Of a stretch of 33,403 nucleotides of DNA, positions 6,807 through 13,679 are shown piece after piece. Below the pieces are notes generated by a model. The model did no database searches. It was not told the origin of the DNA and saw only the letters and a list, made by a program, of their open reading frames with translations. A program made the position numbers and the translations under genes. This DNA comes from Zobellella denitrificans (GTDB lineage: Bacteria > Pseudomonadota > Gammaproteobacteria > Enterobacterales > Aeromonadaceae). Every line of letters begins with the position of its first letter. Positions within the stretch are counted from its first letter, which is position 1. The stretch spans positions 1 to 33,403 of the forward strand of contig NZ_NMUO01000036.1 in assembly GCF_002237365.1 (NCBI RefSeq), given 5' to 3'.

Positions 6807-7236
6807 CTTGACGCTGTCTATAATTTAAAATTTTGCCATGCTCAGCTACCAGCCGTTTTGCACGTGAGTCTTGGAATAACCAGATGAATTCGAAAACAAA
6901 TATTGGAGAAGCCAGGATCAATACTAGAATGACTGACTGATCAGCCATTTCACGTAATGTTTCCGAGATCAGCAAAGCCGCAAGATAAAAAAAGCACATC
7001 AAAAGAAAGGCAACAAATTGAGCGTTAGCTTTTCCAATCGCGTAATTAACCTCCAAAGGGTTTACTCTTTGTTTTCTAGTCTGATTAATATTTGTCAGTC
7101 TTCGTGATCGGCTATATCCTCTTACAACACTTGGTAACATCGAGCCGAGCTTGTAGATTATTGCGGCGATCACACTAAACAATATCCCAGCCACCCAATT
7201 TCCGGGGTCTGACAATTTATCGATTATCGAATCCAT
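6784..7236 (-). CDS. Cassette membrane protein, three predicted helices, unknown function
   Basis: A 150-aa protein with one hydrophobic segment near residues 14-34 and two more at about 74-92 and 100-120 ('FVAFLLMCFFYLAALLI', 'VILVLILASPIFVFEFIWLF'). Basic loops around residues 40-60 and a basic tail ('RQRQAITRRAN') suggest cytoplasmic ends. No transporter or enzyme motif is recognised. It is the cassette nearest the right boundary, and so the one nearest any lost attI or promoter. The start ATG lies 20 bases after the cassette junction and is preceded by AAAGGA. Confidence 0.75.
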   Translation of the reverse strand: MDSIIDKLSDPGNWVAGILFSVIAAIIYKLGSMLPSVVRGYSRSRRLTNINQTRKQRVNPLEVNYAIGKANAQFVAFLLMCFFYLAALLISETLREMADQSVILVLILASPIFVFEFIWLFQDSRAKRLVAEHGKILNYRQRQAITRRAN

Positions 7237-7256
7237 GATTTTCCTTTATGAATTAG

Positions 7257-7263
7257 CCATAAC
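7257..7263 (-). other. Right-hand cassette junction (GTTATGG)
   Basis: GTTATGG on the minus strand opens the first cassette and exactly complements that cassette's R'' box at 6806-6800. No second attC box is found to its right within 130 bases, so this point is either an old attI junction or a secondary insertion site. Confidence 0.6.
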
Positions 7264-7335
7264 AATTGTATATTGACCTGGCTTGATAAGCTACATGCAC
7301 ATAGATCAAAAAGCGATGATAACACTCTAATTTTA

Positions 7336-7458
7336 CTAAAACTTTCCCAAAATCACGTTTTTCTTGAAAGTGTAGAACACGCATTCTCGATAACCGCTTA
7401 CTTCGGGCACGGATGTTTTTGAGAGTTCTTCGTAACTTATTGAATAATAAAAAATCAT
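7336..7458 (-). CDS. Possible 40-codon ORF right of the cassette array
   Basis: An ATG at 7458-7456 opens 40 sense codons, beginning MIFYYSISYEELSKTSVPEV, with AGGA about eight bases upstream. It sits in the AT-rich stretch between the last cassette junction and the dispersed repeat. Nothing is recognised in it and no attC follows. It may be chance, or a trace of an older cassette or of the integron platform. The rest of 7264-7506 shows no gene, and in particular no integrase fragment. Confidence 0.25.
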   Translation of the reverse strand: MIFYYSISYEELSKTSVPEVSGYRECVFYTFKKNVILGKF

Positions 7459-7506
7459 ATCTCTGTTCCTACTGCCAACCGAGAGATCCGATGAGGCGAC
7501 CTCTTT

Positions 7507-7664
7507 GGTCCATTAAAATGGACCCTACGGCCGGCACGGAATTGCTGTCAGGTACGCTACCGCCCTGATGTTACAGGCCATCATCTCCTGCCAGCACGGT
7601 TTCCATATGCAACTATTCTGGACGGGGTGACGGAGGCTGGCAATTGCAAAAAGGTGAAATGAGG
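7507..7664. repeat. Dispersed intergenic repeat, copy A
   Basis: A 158-bp element about 75% identical by eye to 15596-15746, same orientation. Both copies start with a hairpin GGTCCA-N6-TGGACC (TTAAAA loop here), then CCTAC. They share the blocks ACGCTACCGCCC, GTTACAGGCC, TTTCCATA and ATTCTGGACG, and end near GAAATGNGG. There is no coding frame. It marks the right edge of the AT-rich cassette region. Confidence 0.75.
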
Positions 7665-7791
7665 ATGCAAAACGCGCCGAGTGGCGATTATTTGAACAGG
7701 AAGGGCTACGGTGACAGATCCGCCGCCCTGCCGGCGACGCTTTTATTGTGGCGGTCCGGCCACGGCTGCGGATTAACGCCGGCCCGGCGGA

Positions 7792-8286
7792 TCAGCCGTC
7801 GGCCGGATCCTGCCCCAGCCAGGCACGTTCGAGGGCGGCGATATCCAGCTTTTTCATGCCGAGCATCGCCTGGGTCAGGCGCGCCACCTGCTCCGCGCTG
7901 CCGTTTTGCAGCAGTTCATCCATGATGGCGGGCACTATCTGCCACGACAGCCCGAACCTGTCCTTGAGCCAGCCGCATTCCACCGCCTGGCCGCCATCGG
8001 CGCACAGCCGCTGCCAGTAGTCGTCTATCTCCTGCTGGCTGTCGCACTTCACCATAAAGGAGATGGCCTCGTTAAAGCGGAACAGCGGGCCGGCGCTGAT
8101 GGCCATAAAGGGCTGCCCCAGCAGCTCGAAGCTCACCACTTCCACCCTGCCCGAGGGGGTGTCGGAGATGGTCACCCGGCTGGTGATGCGGGCATCATCG
8201 AAGATGGCGGTGTAAAACTCGGCCGCCTCCTGCGCCTCGCGGTCGAACCACAGGTGGGGCACTATCTTGTGCTTGAGGGTTGCCAT
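7792..8286 (-). CDS. VOC family protein (PhnB / 3-demethylubiquinone-9 methyltransferase-like domain)
   Basis: A 164-aa protein opening 'KHKIVPHLWFDREAQEAAEFY' and containing 'SFELLGQPFMAISAGPLFRFNEAISFMV' and 'CGWLKDRFGLSWQIVP'. This is the characteristic pattern of the PF06983-type VOC proteins, and the name refers to similarity rather than to a proven methyltransferase activity. Length and both half-modules are complete. The C-terminal 'AMLGMKKLDIAALERAW' tail is usual in the group. The start has AAGGAG seven bases upstream. It is the first GC-rich gene right of the cassette region, and role and ligand are unknown. Confidence 0.88.
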   Translation of the reverse strand: MATLKHKIVPHLWFDREAQEAAEFYTAIFDDARITSRVTISDTPSGRVEVVSFELLGQPFMAISAGPLFRFNEAISFMVKCDSQQEIDDYWQRLCADGGQAVECGWLKDRFGLSWQIVPAIMDELLQNGSAEQVARLTQAMLGMKKLDIAALERAWLGQDPADG

Positions 8287-8341
8287 GGCTGCTCTCCTTG
8301 CAGGTCCGGCGGCAAAAACGCCGCCCGGGCGGGTTTAACGC

Positions 8342-8572
8342 CTACTCGGACGAAGGATGGTCCGGGGCAAGGCGGTCCGCCGGCTCGCCCCGGTCGCATT
8401 TTTTGCAGTTCAGCATCATCCCCAGCATGGCCTGCCGCCCGGCGGCGGTGGTCACCCAGGGTCGGTTGATAAAGGGCGGCTGGTGGCGCACGTGCTGAAA
8501 ATGGCCGCAGCGCAGCTCGGCCACCCAGTGCCCTTCTTCATCCCGGTGGTAGCCCGCAATGGCCTGCTCCAT
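8342..8572 (-). CDS. DUF3565 domain protein
   Basis: A 76-aa protein with 'AIAGYHRDEEGHWVAELRCG', 'QHVRHQPPFINRPWVTT' and 'NCKKC', the conserved DUF3565 layout. One pair of cysteines in CKKC plus Cys and His earlier in 'CGHFQHVRH' suggests a small metal site, but no function is known. Its start lies seven bases after the DUF3087 stop, so the two are almost certainly co-transcribed. After its stop the minus strand carries GGCGGC-gttttt-GCCGCC and CCGCCCGGGCGG before a T5 run (8308-8332), a plausible weak terminator. Confidence 0.85.
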   Translation of the reverse strand: MEQAIAGYHRDEEGHWVAELRCGHFQHVRHQPPFINRPWVTTAAGRQAMLGMMLNCKKCDRGEPADRLAPDHPSSE

Positions 8573-8579
8573 GCCGGCG

Positions 8580-9086
8580 TTAAAACCGCTCGAGCAGGCG
8601 CGGGTCGTAGTCGTCCGCGTTCAGTACCAGGCCGTGCCGCCCGGCCAGCTGGTCTAGCTCGGCCTGCTTGGCCGCCAGCTCGTCCATCACAATGGTGTTG
8701 TCGTCCAGCTGCCACAGCTGGCGCGAGCCGGCGTAGCTGAACTGCAAGGCCAGCATGGCGTTGCGATCGCCCTGGCGGGCGGCGGCTTCAATGCGGCGCA
8801 GCTTGCGGCTGATCTTGTTGAGCTGCTGTTTCAGTTCCCACACGTAGACCACCTCGGCCAGGAAGGGATGACGGCGCAACCGGCTCAGGCCGCCCCCCAG
8901 GATGAGGGCGCCGGCCACCACGCCCAGCAGGTTCCAGTGGAAGTGGCCACCGTCGGGGCTGGGAAAAACACGGATCAGCAACTGGGAAATGGCCAGGCTC
9001 AGGGCCGCCAGCACCAGGGCGCAGCCCACAAACACCAGGTTGAGGTGGCGGCGGTAACGGGTTTTGTCTATCGGGGTGAGTTTCAT
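8580..9086 (-). CDS. DUF3087 family membrane protein
   Basis: A 168-aa protein with two N-terminal transmembrane segments (about residues 16-38 and 50-66) and a cytoplasmic helical domain. The domain contains 'FLAEVVYVWELKQQLNKISRKL' and ends with 'LNADDYDPRLLERF', the DUF3087 pattern. Function is unknown. It is the first gene of a two-gene unit with the DUF3565 gene. A -10 TATAAT lies about 33 bases upstream of its start. Confidence 0.83.
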   Translation of the reverse strand: MKLTPIDKTRYRRHLNLVFVGCALVLAALSLAISQLLIRVFPSPDGGHFHWNLLGVVAGALILGGGLSRLRRHPFLAEVVYVWELKQQLNKISRKLRRIEAAARQGDRNAMLALQFSYAGSRQLWQLDDNTIVMDELAAKQAELDQLAGRHGLVLNADDYDPRLLERF

Positions 9087-9118
9087 AACAGCCTGAAAAA
9101 ATGGGTGAAAATGGCCGC

Positions 9119-9148
9119 ATTATAAGCACGAAAGCGCCCCCGCCCCAA
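9119..9148 (-). promoter_or_regulatory. Sigma-70-like promoter of the DUF3087-DUF3565 unit
   Basis: A perfect -10 TATAAT (9124-9119) with TTGGGG (9148-9143) 18 bases upstream. The -35 sits within the terminator stem of the upstream NIPSNAP gene, so read-through and initiation may compete. The -35 is weak. Confidence 0.5.
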
Positions 9149-9158
9149 ACCGGGGCGC
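9134..9158 (-). terminator. Terminator-like hairpin after the NIPSNAP gene
   Basis: GCGCCCC (9134-9140) and GGGGCGC (9152-9158) pair on the minus strand ten bases after the NIPSNAP stop, followed by TTTCGTGCTT. The T run is short. Confidence 0.6.
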
Positions 9159-9168
9159 CTTCCGTCCT

Positions 9169-9474
9169 TTACTCGAACAGCGGCCGGAAGAAGCTGCGCT
9201 CGTAGCTGAGGATGCAGCGGGTGTCTTCGGCGTATTTGAACGCCGCCTGGCAGGCGGGATCCTCCAGCGAGGCAACCCGGTATTCTTCGTACAGCGCCAG
9301 GCTGGGAAAGGTAAACAGCGCCAGGGCGACGTTGTTGGCCCCTTCCGACGGCATAAAGTAGCCGTGATGCCGGCCGCCGAACTTCTCAACCAGGGGGATC
9401 CACATCCGGCCGTAGTATTCGAATTCCTCCAGCTTGTAGGGATCGATGATATAGCGCAGGTAACAGGTAACCAT
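9169..9474 (-). CDS. NIPSNAP family protein
   Basis: A 101-aa protein of the dimeric alpha/beta-barrel superfamily. It begins 'MVTCYLRYIIDPYKLEEFEYY', has 'IPLVEKFGGRHHGYFMPSEG' and the core 'LFTFPSLALYEEYRVA', and ends 'YERSFFRPL', matching bacterial NIPSNAP proteins in length and order. Biochemical role is unknown; relatives are often found beside stress or catabolic genes. The ATG has AAGGAG six bases upstream. The SDR gene ends about 40 bases upstream, so the two may share a transcript. Confidence 0.88.
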   Translation of the reverse strand: MVTCYLRYIIDPYKLEEFEYYGRMWIPLVEKFGGRHHGYFMPSEGANNVALALFTFPSLALYEEYRVASLEDPACQAAFKYAEDTRCILSYERSFFRPLFE

Positions 9475-9515
9475 GGTGTCTCCTTGGGATATTAACGGTT
9501 GGGGTAAAACGGGCC

Positions 9516-10247
9516 TCAGCGGCCGCCGGCAATGTCGATAAAGGAGCCGGTAACGTAGGAGGCGGCATCGGACAGCAGCCAGGCGATGGCTGCGGCCACC
9601 TCTTCCGGCCGGCCGCCACGCTGCAGCGGGATCTGCGGGCTAAGCCGCTCGACCCGGCCCGGCTCGCCGCCGTCCGCATGCATCTCGGTGTGGATAAAGC
9701 CCGGGCGCACCCCGTTCACCCGGATGCCGGCGGCGGCCAGCTCCAGCGACAGCCCCCGGGTAAGGGTGTCTATCGCGCCCTTGGCGGCCGCATAGTCGAC
9801 ATATTCGTTGGGCGAGCCGGTGCGCGCCGCCACCGACGACACATTGACGATGGCACCGCCCCCTTCCATGCGCCGGGCCGCCTCGCGGCAGCACAGAAAG
9901 CAGCCGATCACGTTCACATTCAGCACTCGGGCAAAACGCGCCAGCTCCATCTCCGCCAGCCGCGCCTGGGGGGCGAGCATGCCGGCATTGTTCACCAGGT
10001 GGGTAACGGGGCCCAGCACCTGCTCGGCGGCGTTGAACAGGCCAGGGACCTCACCTTCCTGCGATACATCGGCGGCGTGGGCAAAGGCGCGCCCGCCCCG
10101 GGCGGTGATGTCGGCCACCAGCGCCTCGGCCTCGGCCGACCGGCTGCGGTAATTGACGCACACCCCGTAGCCCTGCTCGGCCAGCAGCCGGGACGTGGCG
10201 GCCCCTATGCCCCGGCTGCCACCGGTAACGATCACGACCTTGTTCAT
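9516..10247 (-). CDS. SDR family oxidoreductase
   Basis: A 243-aa classical short-chain dehydrogenase/reductase. Visible motifs are the NAD(P)-binding 'TGGSRGIG' near residue 9, 'NNAG' near residue 88, the catalytic serine in 'VSSVAARTGSPNEYVDYAAAK' with Tyr and Lys in YAAAK, and 'PGFIHTEM'. An Arg-rich loop after the second strand ('NYRSRSAEAEAL') favours NADP. Substrate is unknown; the length and 'GGRPEEVAAAIAWLLSDAASYVTGSFIDIAGG' tail are typical. The ATG at 10247 is preceded by GAGGAG; a start four codons earlier is less likely. A 47-codon ORF ends eight bases before this start and overlaps its ribosome site. Confidence 0.9.
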   Translation of the reverse strand: MNKVVIVTGGSRGIGAATSRLLAEQGYGVCVNYRSRSAEAEALVADITARGGRAFAHAADVSQEGEVPGLFNAAEQVLGPVTHLVNNAGMLAPQARLAEMELARFARVLNVNVIGCFLCCREAARRMEGGGAIVNVSSVAARTGSPNEYVDYAAAKGAIDTLTRGLSLELAAAGIRVNGVRPGFIHTEMHADGGEPGRVERLSPQIPLQRGGRPEEVAAAIAWLLSDAASYVTGSFIDIAGGR

Positions 10248-10255
10248 ATGTCTCC

Positions 10256-10399
10256 TCAATATTTGCGCCGGGGGCCGTTAAGCAGGGCCCTAACTGGATA
10301 ACGCCCGGATCGGACACCTCGGCGGCGGCAAGCCGGTATGGCGAGGAAACCGGCCCGCGCCGCCGCGGCCATCTTCAGGTCCAAAAAGGTATTCAGCAT
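10256..10399 (-). CDS. Possible 47-aa leader ORF ahead of the SDR gene
   Basis: An ATG at 10399-10397 preceded by an excellent AAGGAAACCAG site opens 47 codons and ends in a TGA that overlaps the Shine-Dalgarno of the SDR gene (TGAGGAGACAT-ATG). The peptide begins MLNTFLDLKMAAAARAGF and is rich in arginine towards the end (RRRGVRSGRYPVR). No family is recognised. Tight placement suggests translational coupling or a regulatory leader; the arginine run would suit a ribosome-pausing function, but it may also be chance in GC-rich DNA. Confidence 0.4.
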   Translation of the reverse strand: MLNTFLDLKMAAAARAGFLAIPACRRRGVRSGRYPVRALLNGPRRKY

Positions 10400-10450
10400 C
10401 TGGTTTCCTTCTGTCTGCGGGTGGCGCAGAGCAAGCTGTACAGCATGGGA

Positions 10451-10945
10451 TCAGGCCAGATCGGGGCGAATACGCGCCATCAGCACCAGGTCGTGGTAGC
10501 GTCCCGCCTTGAAGGTGGCCAGCCGTTTCAGCCCTTCCTGCTCGAACCCCAGGCTGCGGTACAGCGCCTGGGCGGGGGCGTTATCCGCCTGCACTTCCAG
10601 CTCCAGCCGCACCAGGTTCAGCCAGTGGTCGGCCTGCTCGATGGCCGCCTGCATCAGCCGTCGGCCCACGCCCCGGCCCTGGCTGTCGGGGTGCACCGCT
10701 ATCGCCAGCATGGCGCCGTGCCGTTCCCGCGGCTTTTGGCGAAGGAACAGGGTCAGGTGCCCCACCACCCGGCCCTCTTGCTCCGCCACCAGGGTGTAGT
10801 GGCCGGTTTGATGAAAGAGCCCGGCCACCTGTTCGCGGCTGAGGTAGGGCAACTGGGAGGAGTTTTCGGTCACGGCGGTATGGCGGTAGATCTCGAACAG
10901 ATCGGAATTGTCCGAAAGTTCGCAATGGCGGATGGTAATGGTCAA
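10451..10945 (-). CDS. GNAT family N-acetyltransferase (YhhY-like)
   Basis: A 164-aa GNAT protein. It contains 'IRHCELSDNSDLFEIYRHTAV', the central strand 'TLVAEQEGRVVGHLTLFLRQKPR', the acetyl-CoA loop 'HPDSQGRGVGRRLM' and 'LELEVQADNAPAQALYRSLGFEQEGLKRLATF'. This order resembles YhhY-type amino-acid acetyltransferases, but the substrate is inferred only. The TTG at 10945 is preferred because AAAGGA lies seven bases upstream and the domain starts immediately; a GTG at 11005 would add 20 unrelated residues. Confidence 0.83.
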   Translation of the reverse strand: MTITIRHCELSDNSDLFEIYRHTAVTENSSQLPYLSREQVAGLFHQTGHYTLVAEQEGRVVGHLTLFLRQKPRERHGAMLAIAVHPDSQGRGVGRRLMQAAIEQADHWLNLVRLELEVQADNAPAQALYRSLGFEQEGLKRLATFKAGRYHDLVLMARIRPDLA

Positions 10946-11023
10946 GGCGGGTCCTTTGTCTTGTTTTAATGACCGGGCCTTTGGCGATGCCGGTTCAAAC
11001 AGCACGCCCTGGCCCGGAACGGA

Positions 11024-11809
11024 TCAGTGCCGGACAAGTCCTTCCAGCGTGATCTCGTACTGCGCGTTTGCGGTATCGTAGCGTACGCCATAGCTGGTAG
11101 GGTAGGCAAAAGCAGGATCATGGATCTCGGGCTGTTTGACCGGTGTCGACACATCCGGGCGGGAGGCCAGGAACTCCAGTGTCATCATCGGCTCCACAAA
11201 GATGGTCCGCCCGTCGTAAAAGCCGTAGATAAAGGTCTGGGTAAAGGGCTTTTCCTGGAACTCGTCGCTGCCGGGATCGATGGCATGGGCCCCCATTCTC
11301 GGCACCTCGGTGCCCGGCGGCAGCACGTAGTCCGCCGGCATATGGGCGGGCTCGGGGGCCTTGCGCGCCCGCTCCAGATCTTCACCCACGACGGTGATAG
11401 CATTGCGTTGCTCGGCGTCGATCACGTAGAAGTGAAAATCGAAGTGAGGCTTGTCGTAAATGCCCGGGGGAATATGGCCATGGGGGTTCCAGTCGACGGC
11501 AACATGGTCATAGCCGGTGCCGGCGGCTTGCGGCGGCAGGCTCAGCAGGTATTCCCGTTCGCCGTCGGTCGGCAGGCCGGACAATGCCGCCTCGCTCAGC
11601 CGGATCCCGAGTGTTTTGGCCTGCCCCTGCTCATCCAGCATGACGAAGGTGCGCGCCTGCCCCTGGCCGATGGCTACCGGCGGGCCCTCGTAGGTTCCGG
11701 CCGGGGTGGAAGCCTCCTGGTGAGGCATGGCGCAGCCGGCAAGCAGCGCGGTGCCCAGCGCAAGCAACACATATCTGTGGCCGCGGTCAACTGGACTGAG
11801 TCGTATCAT
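11024..11809 (-). CDS. Lipoprotein, DUF5602/TTHB210-like
   Basis: A 261-aa protein with a lipoprotein signal: a hydrophobic stretch at residues 13-25 and a lipobox 'LLAGC' with Cys26. The mature part carries 'YDHVAVDWNPHGHIPPGIYDKPHFDFHFYVID', a His-rich motif that recalls TTHB210-like (DUF5602) proteins, and ends in repeated beta strands. Function is unknown; the 'HFDFHFY' cluster suggests a metal or small ligand site at the cell envelope. The start has GAGGGA upstream and the gene appears to be alone. The family assignment is from memory of the motif. Confidence 0.72.
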   Translation of the reverse strand: MIRLSPVDRGHRYVLLALGTALLAGCAMPHQEASTPAGTYEGPPVAIGQGQARTFVMLDEQGQAKTLGIRLSEAALSGLPTDGEREYLLSLPPQAAGTGYDHVAVDWNPHGHIPPGIYDKPHFDFHFYVIDAEQRNAITVVGEDLERARKAPEPAHMPADYVLPPGTEVPRMGAHAIDPGSDEFQEKPFTQTFIYGFYDGRTIFVEPMMTLEFLASRPDVSTPVKQPEIHDPAFAYPTSYGVRYDTANAQYEITLEGLVRH

Positions 11810-11964
11810 ACGGGATCCCTCGTGTTTTCATCCTGAATCGCCGGCGCCAAACAGGATGCGCCGGCCTGTTCGACAAGAATGGTGCCGGGGCCGCGTTAGC
11901 GCCAGTATCCGCCCCACATTAATGGCTTTCCCCTGCCCTCACCATCCGTGGCGGCAACGGGTGC

Positions 11965-12264
11965 TCAGGGCTTGTTGCGCCTGGGTTTTCCATACAGCTC
12001 CCGCAGCTCGTCCTTGGCCGCCTCCAGGATCCGGCGCCGCTCCCCGGAGAGCTGCCGGCCGGCCCGGTTGATATAAAAATTGAGCATCGACATGGCCGAA
12101 GCGAACGGCGATGCCTTGCGGTGTTCGCTGCCGTCGGCGGAGCGCTTGAGGGATTCGGCGATCTTGCGCGGATCCTCCCAGGAGAACACACCCGGCTCGA
12201 GCTCCAGCGCATGACTGCCCTCGGTGACCTGCCGGGACCACTGCTTCGGCTTTTTTATGACCAT
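11965..12264 (-). CDS. DUF3175 domain protein
   Basis: A 99-aa basic protein with 'QWSRQVTEGSHALELEPGVF', 'DPRKIAESLKRSADGS' and 'SAMSMLNFYINRAGRQL', the conserved DUF3175 pattern, ending 'AKDELRELYGK'. Function is unknown; the high Lys/Arg content and helical nature would suit nucleic-acid binding, but that is inference. Length is usual for the family. No clear Shine-Dalgarno is seen before the ATG. It is flanked by unrelated single genes. Confidence 0.85.
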   Translation of the reverse strand: MVIKKPKQWSRQVTEGSHALELEPGVFSWEDPRKIAESLKRSADGSEHRKASPFASAMSMLNFYINRAGRQLSGERRRILEAAKDELRELYGKPRRNKP

Positions 12265-12359
12265 AGGCCCGGGAATCCCTGACGTTCAAACGCCGGTGCC
12301 AGATACCAGCCTCAAGCACGCAGAACAAGTACGGCGCCGAGGGCAAGTAATGCTGATTA

Positions 12360-12761
12360 TTACTCGGTATTTGAATAATTATGGTCACTGAACTCTATCA
12401 GACAAAAACCATGGCCGAACGGATCGGAAAAGGTGATGCACCTGGACCCCATCCACTCTACACATTCACTCTCACATTTTGCACCAGCCTTAAGCGCCTT
12501 TTCTTTTGCACTGTCTATATCATCCACCACAAAATCCAAGTGCACCGGAGTCCAATGCCTTGCATAACTCCTTTTCAAGCCGGACTCTCGGGAAGCAGGA
12601 GAACCTGCACTCTTTTGAAGAAGATAAACAGTGCTGGAAACGCCCTCCAGTTCGGCCACATCATCATCAAGGGTTCGAGTATGAGTCAAGCCCAGCGCCT
12701 GCGTATAAAACTCGATGCCATCGGCTAAATTCGGCACATCAATATTGATTATTACTCTCAT
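12360..12761 (-). CDS. VOC family protein (glyoxalase-like)
   Basis: A 133-aa VOC protein beginning 'MRVIINIDVPNLADGIEFYTQ'. 'HWTPVHLDFVVDDIDSAKEKALKAGAK' follows, then 'CITFSDPFGHGFCLIEF', giving both half-modules and the usual C-terminal metal-site region. The ATG at 12761 is chosen at the domain start; 21 upstream codons belong to another frame history. The start overlaps the end of a decayed gamma-glutamylcyclotransferase gene by 23 bases. Codon use is less GC-rich than its neighbours, hinting at a separate origin. Substrate unknown. Confidence 0.85.
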   Translation of the reverse strand: MRVIINIDVPNLADGIEFYTQALGLTHTRTLDDDVAELEGVSSTVYLLQKSAGSPASRESGLKRSYARHWTPVHLDFVVDDIDSAKEKALKAGAKCESECVEWMGSRCITFSDPFGHGFCLIEFSDHNYSNTE

Positions 12762-13026
12762 CGGATTTACCCCGGTTGATTGGCAACGACATAACTTTCT
12801 GGTCCAGCGTCGGCTGAATGTCATTGCCAGCGATAAATGGCCAGTTCACACGAGCCCCGACCAGGACGTGCTCCTTGTACCAGCGATACGGTTTCAACGC
12901 GGGGTTTACTCTTGTGGCGAAATACATCAACGAGATCAGGCTCCCTTGATCCGTGGTGACCTCGACCTCCTTTTGGTCATAGCCGTACCCCAGCCCGCTG
13001 AACAGAACCACCGCAATTTTGTTCAA
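12739..13026 (-). pseudogene. Gamma-glutamylcyclotransferase-like gene, 3' remnant
   Basis: A 95-codon frame that reads like the C-terminal half of a gamma-glutamylcyclotransferase: 'GYDQKEVEVTTDQG', 'LMYFATRVNPALKPYRWYKEH' and 'VLVGAR'. After that similarity fades, as if a frameshift had occurred. The N-terminal half with the YGS-type substrate loop is missing. A TAG lies six codons before the TTG that opens the frame, and no Shine-Dalgarno precedes it. The remnant runs into the start of the VOC gene. I read it as a decayed gene; a functional short protein is unlikely. Confidence 0.6.
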
Positions 13027-13085
13027 TACTTCGCACCGATGCTATCGCACACTTCAGCCGGAGCCAGCAAACAGAGAGAAACACC

Positions 13086-13679
13086 ATGACAATGTCCTTG
13101 ATTTTACCAATGACGGCATTCGCCCTTGCGGCCTCCATTTCACCCGGTCCCGTCAACCTGGTGTGCCTGAGCAGCGGAACCCGCTATCCCCTTGCAAGAG
13201 GACTGATCTTCGTCACCGGCGCCACCCTGGGTTTCATCGTTCTTTTCGTTACCGTCGGCTTGGGGCTTTATTCGGTGCTGACGGTCGTGTCGGGGTTCAA
13301 TGCAATCTTGCGCTGGGCCGGCGTCGCATTTCTGCTTTATCTGAGTGTGCAGCTGTTCCGCGATGATGGGCGCCTGCCAGAAGGCGAAACCCGCAAAGCG
13401 CCGGGCTTTATTACCGGGGCTGTCATGCAGTGGCTCAACCCCAAAGCCTGGCTGGCATCGGCCTCGGGCATTGGTGCTTACACCAGCGGTAACAACGTAC
13501 ACGAGGTCATCATTTTTGCGGCGCTCTATCTGCCCATCTGCTGGTTGTCGCTGAGTTGCTGGGTTTATGCCGGCGCCTTCCTGCGCCGGTATCTTCACCG
13601 CCCCAGAGTGCTGGTCACCCTCAACCGGACACTCGCACTGTTACTTGCCCTCAGCTGTGTTTATCTGCTGATTGAGTAA
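13086..13679 (+). CDS. LysE family translocator (amino-acid exporter)
   Basis: A 197-aa polytopic protein with about six hydrophobic segments. It has the LysE/RhtB opening 'ALAASISPGPVNLVCLSSGTRY' and the 'GAVMQWLNPKAWLASASGIGAY' segment, where NPKAW is characteristic. Family members export amino acids or derivatives across the inner membrane; the substrate here is unknown. It starts at ATG 13086 after GAGAG and is the only plus-strand gene in the first 17 kb. Its 3' end overlaps the end of the convergent AraC-type regulator by 39 bases. Confidence 0.9.
   Translation: MTMSLILPMTAFALAASISPGPVNLVCLSSGTRYPLARGLIFVTGATLGFIVLFVTVGLGLYSVLTVVSGFNAILRWAGVAFLLYLSVQLFRDDGRLPEGETRKAPGFITGAVMQWLNPKAWLASASGIGAYTSGNNVHEVIIFAALYLPICWLSLSCWVYAGAFLRRYLHRPRVLVTLNRTLALLLALSCVYLLIE

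Larger units (their letters stand above)
4537..7263 (-). mobile_element. Integron gene-cassette array without integrase (five cassettes)
   Basis: Five single-gene cassettes lie head-to-tail on the minus strand, each followed by an attC site. Cassette junctions (minus strand) are GTTATGG at 7263-7257, GTTATGC at 6735-6729, GTTATGC at 6386-6380, GTTAAAT at 5940-5934 and GTTAGGC at 5385-5379. The R'' boxes are CCATAAC (6806-6800), GCATAAC (6453-6447), GCATAAC (6011-6005), ATATAAC (5451-5445) and GCCTAAC (4543-4537). Each cassette's first bases complement its own R'' box exactly, except one mismatch in the fourth, as required for recombination circles. Base composition is clearly more AT-rich than the flanks. 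No integrase gene or clear attI is present, so this is either the distal part or remnant of an integron or a lone attC cluster. Confidence 0.88.

Noticed and set aside
7264-7310. TTGAT...ATCAA repeat near 7282-7309 as an FNR site
   Set aside because: The half-sites are too far apart for FNR (17 rather than 4 bases).
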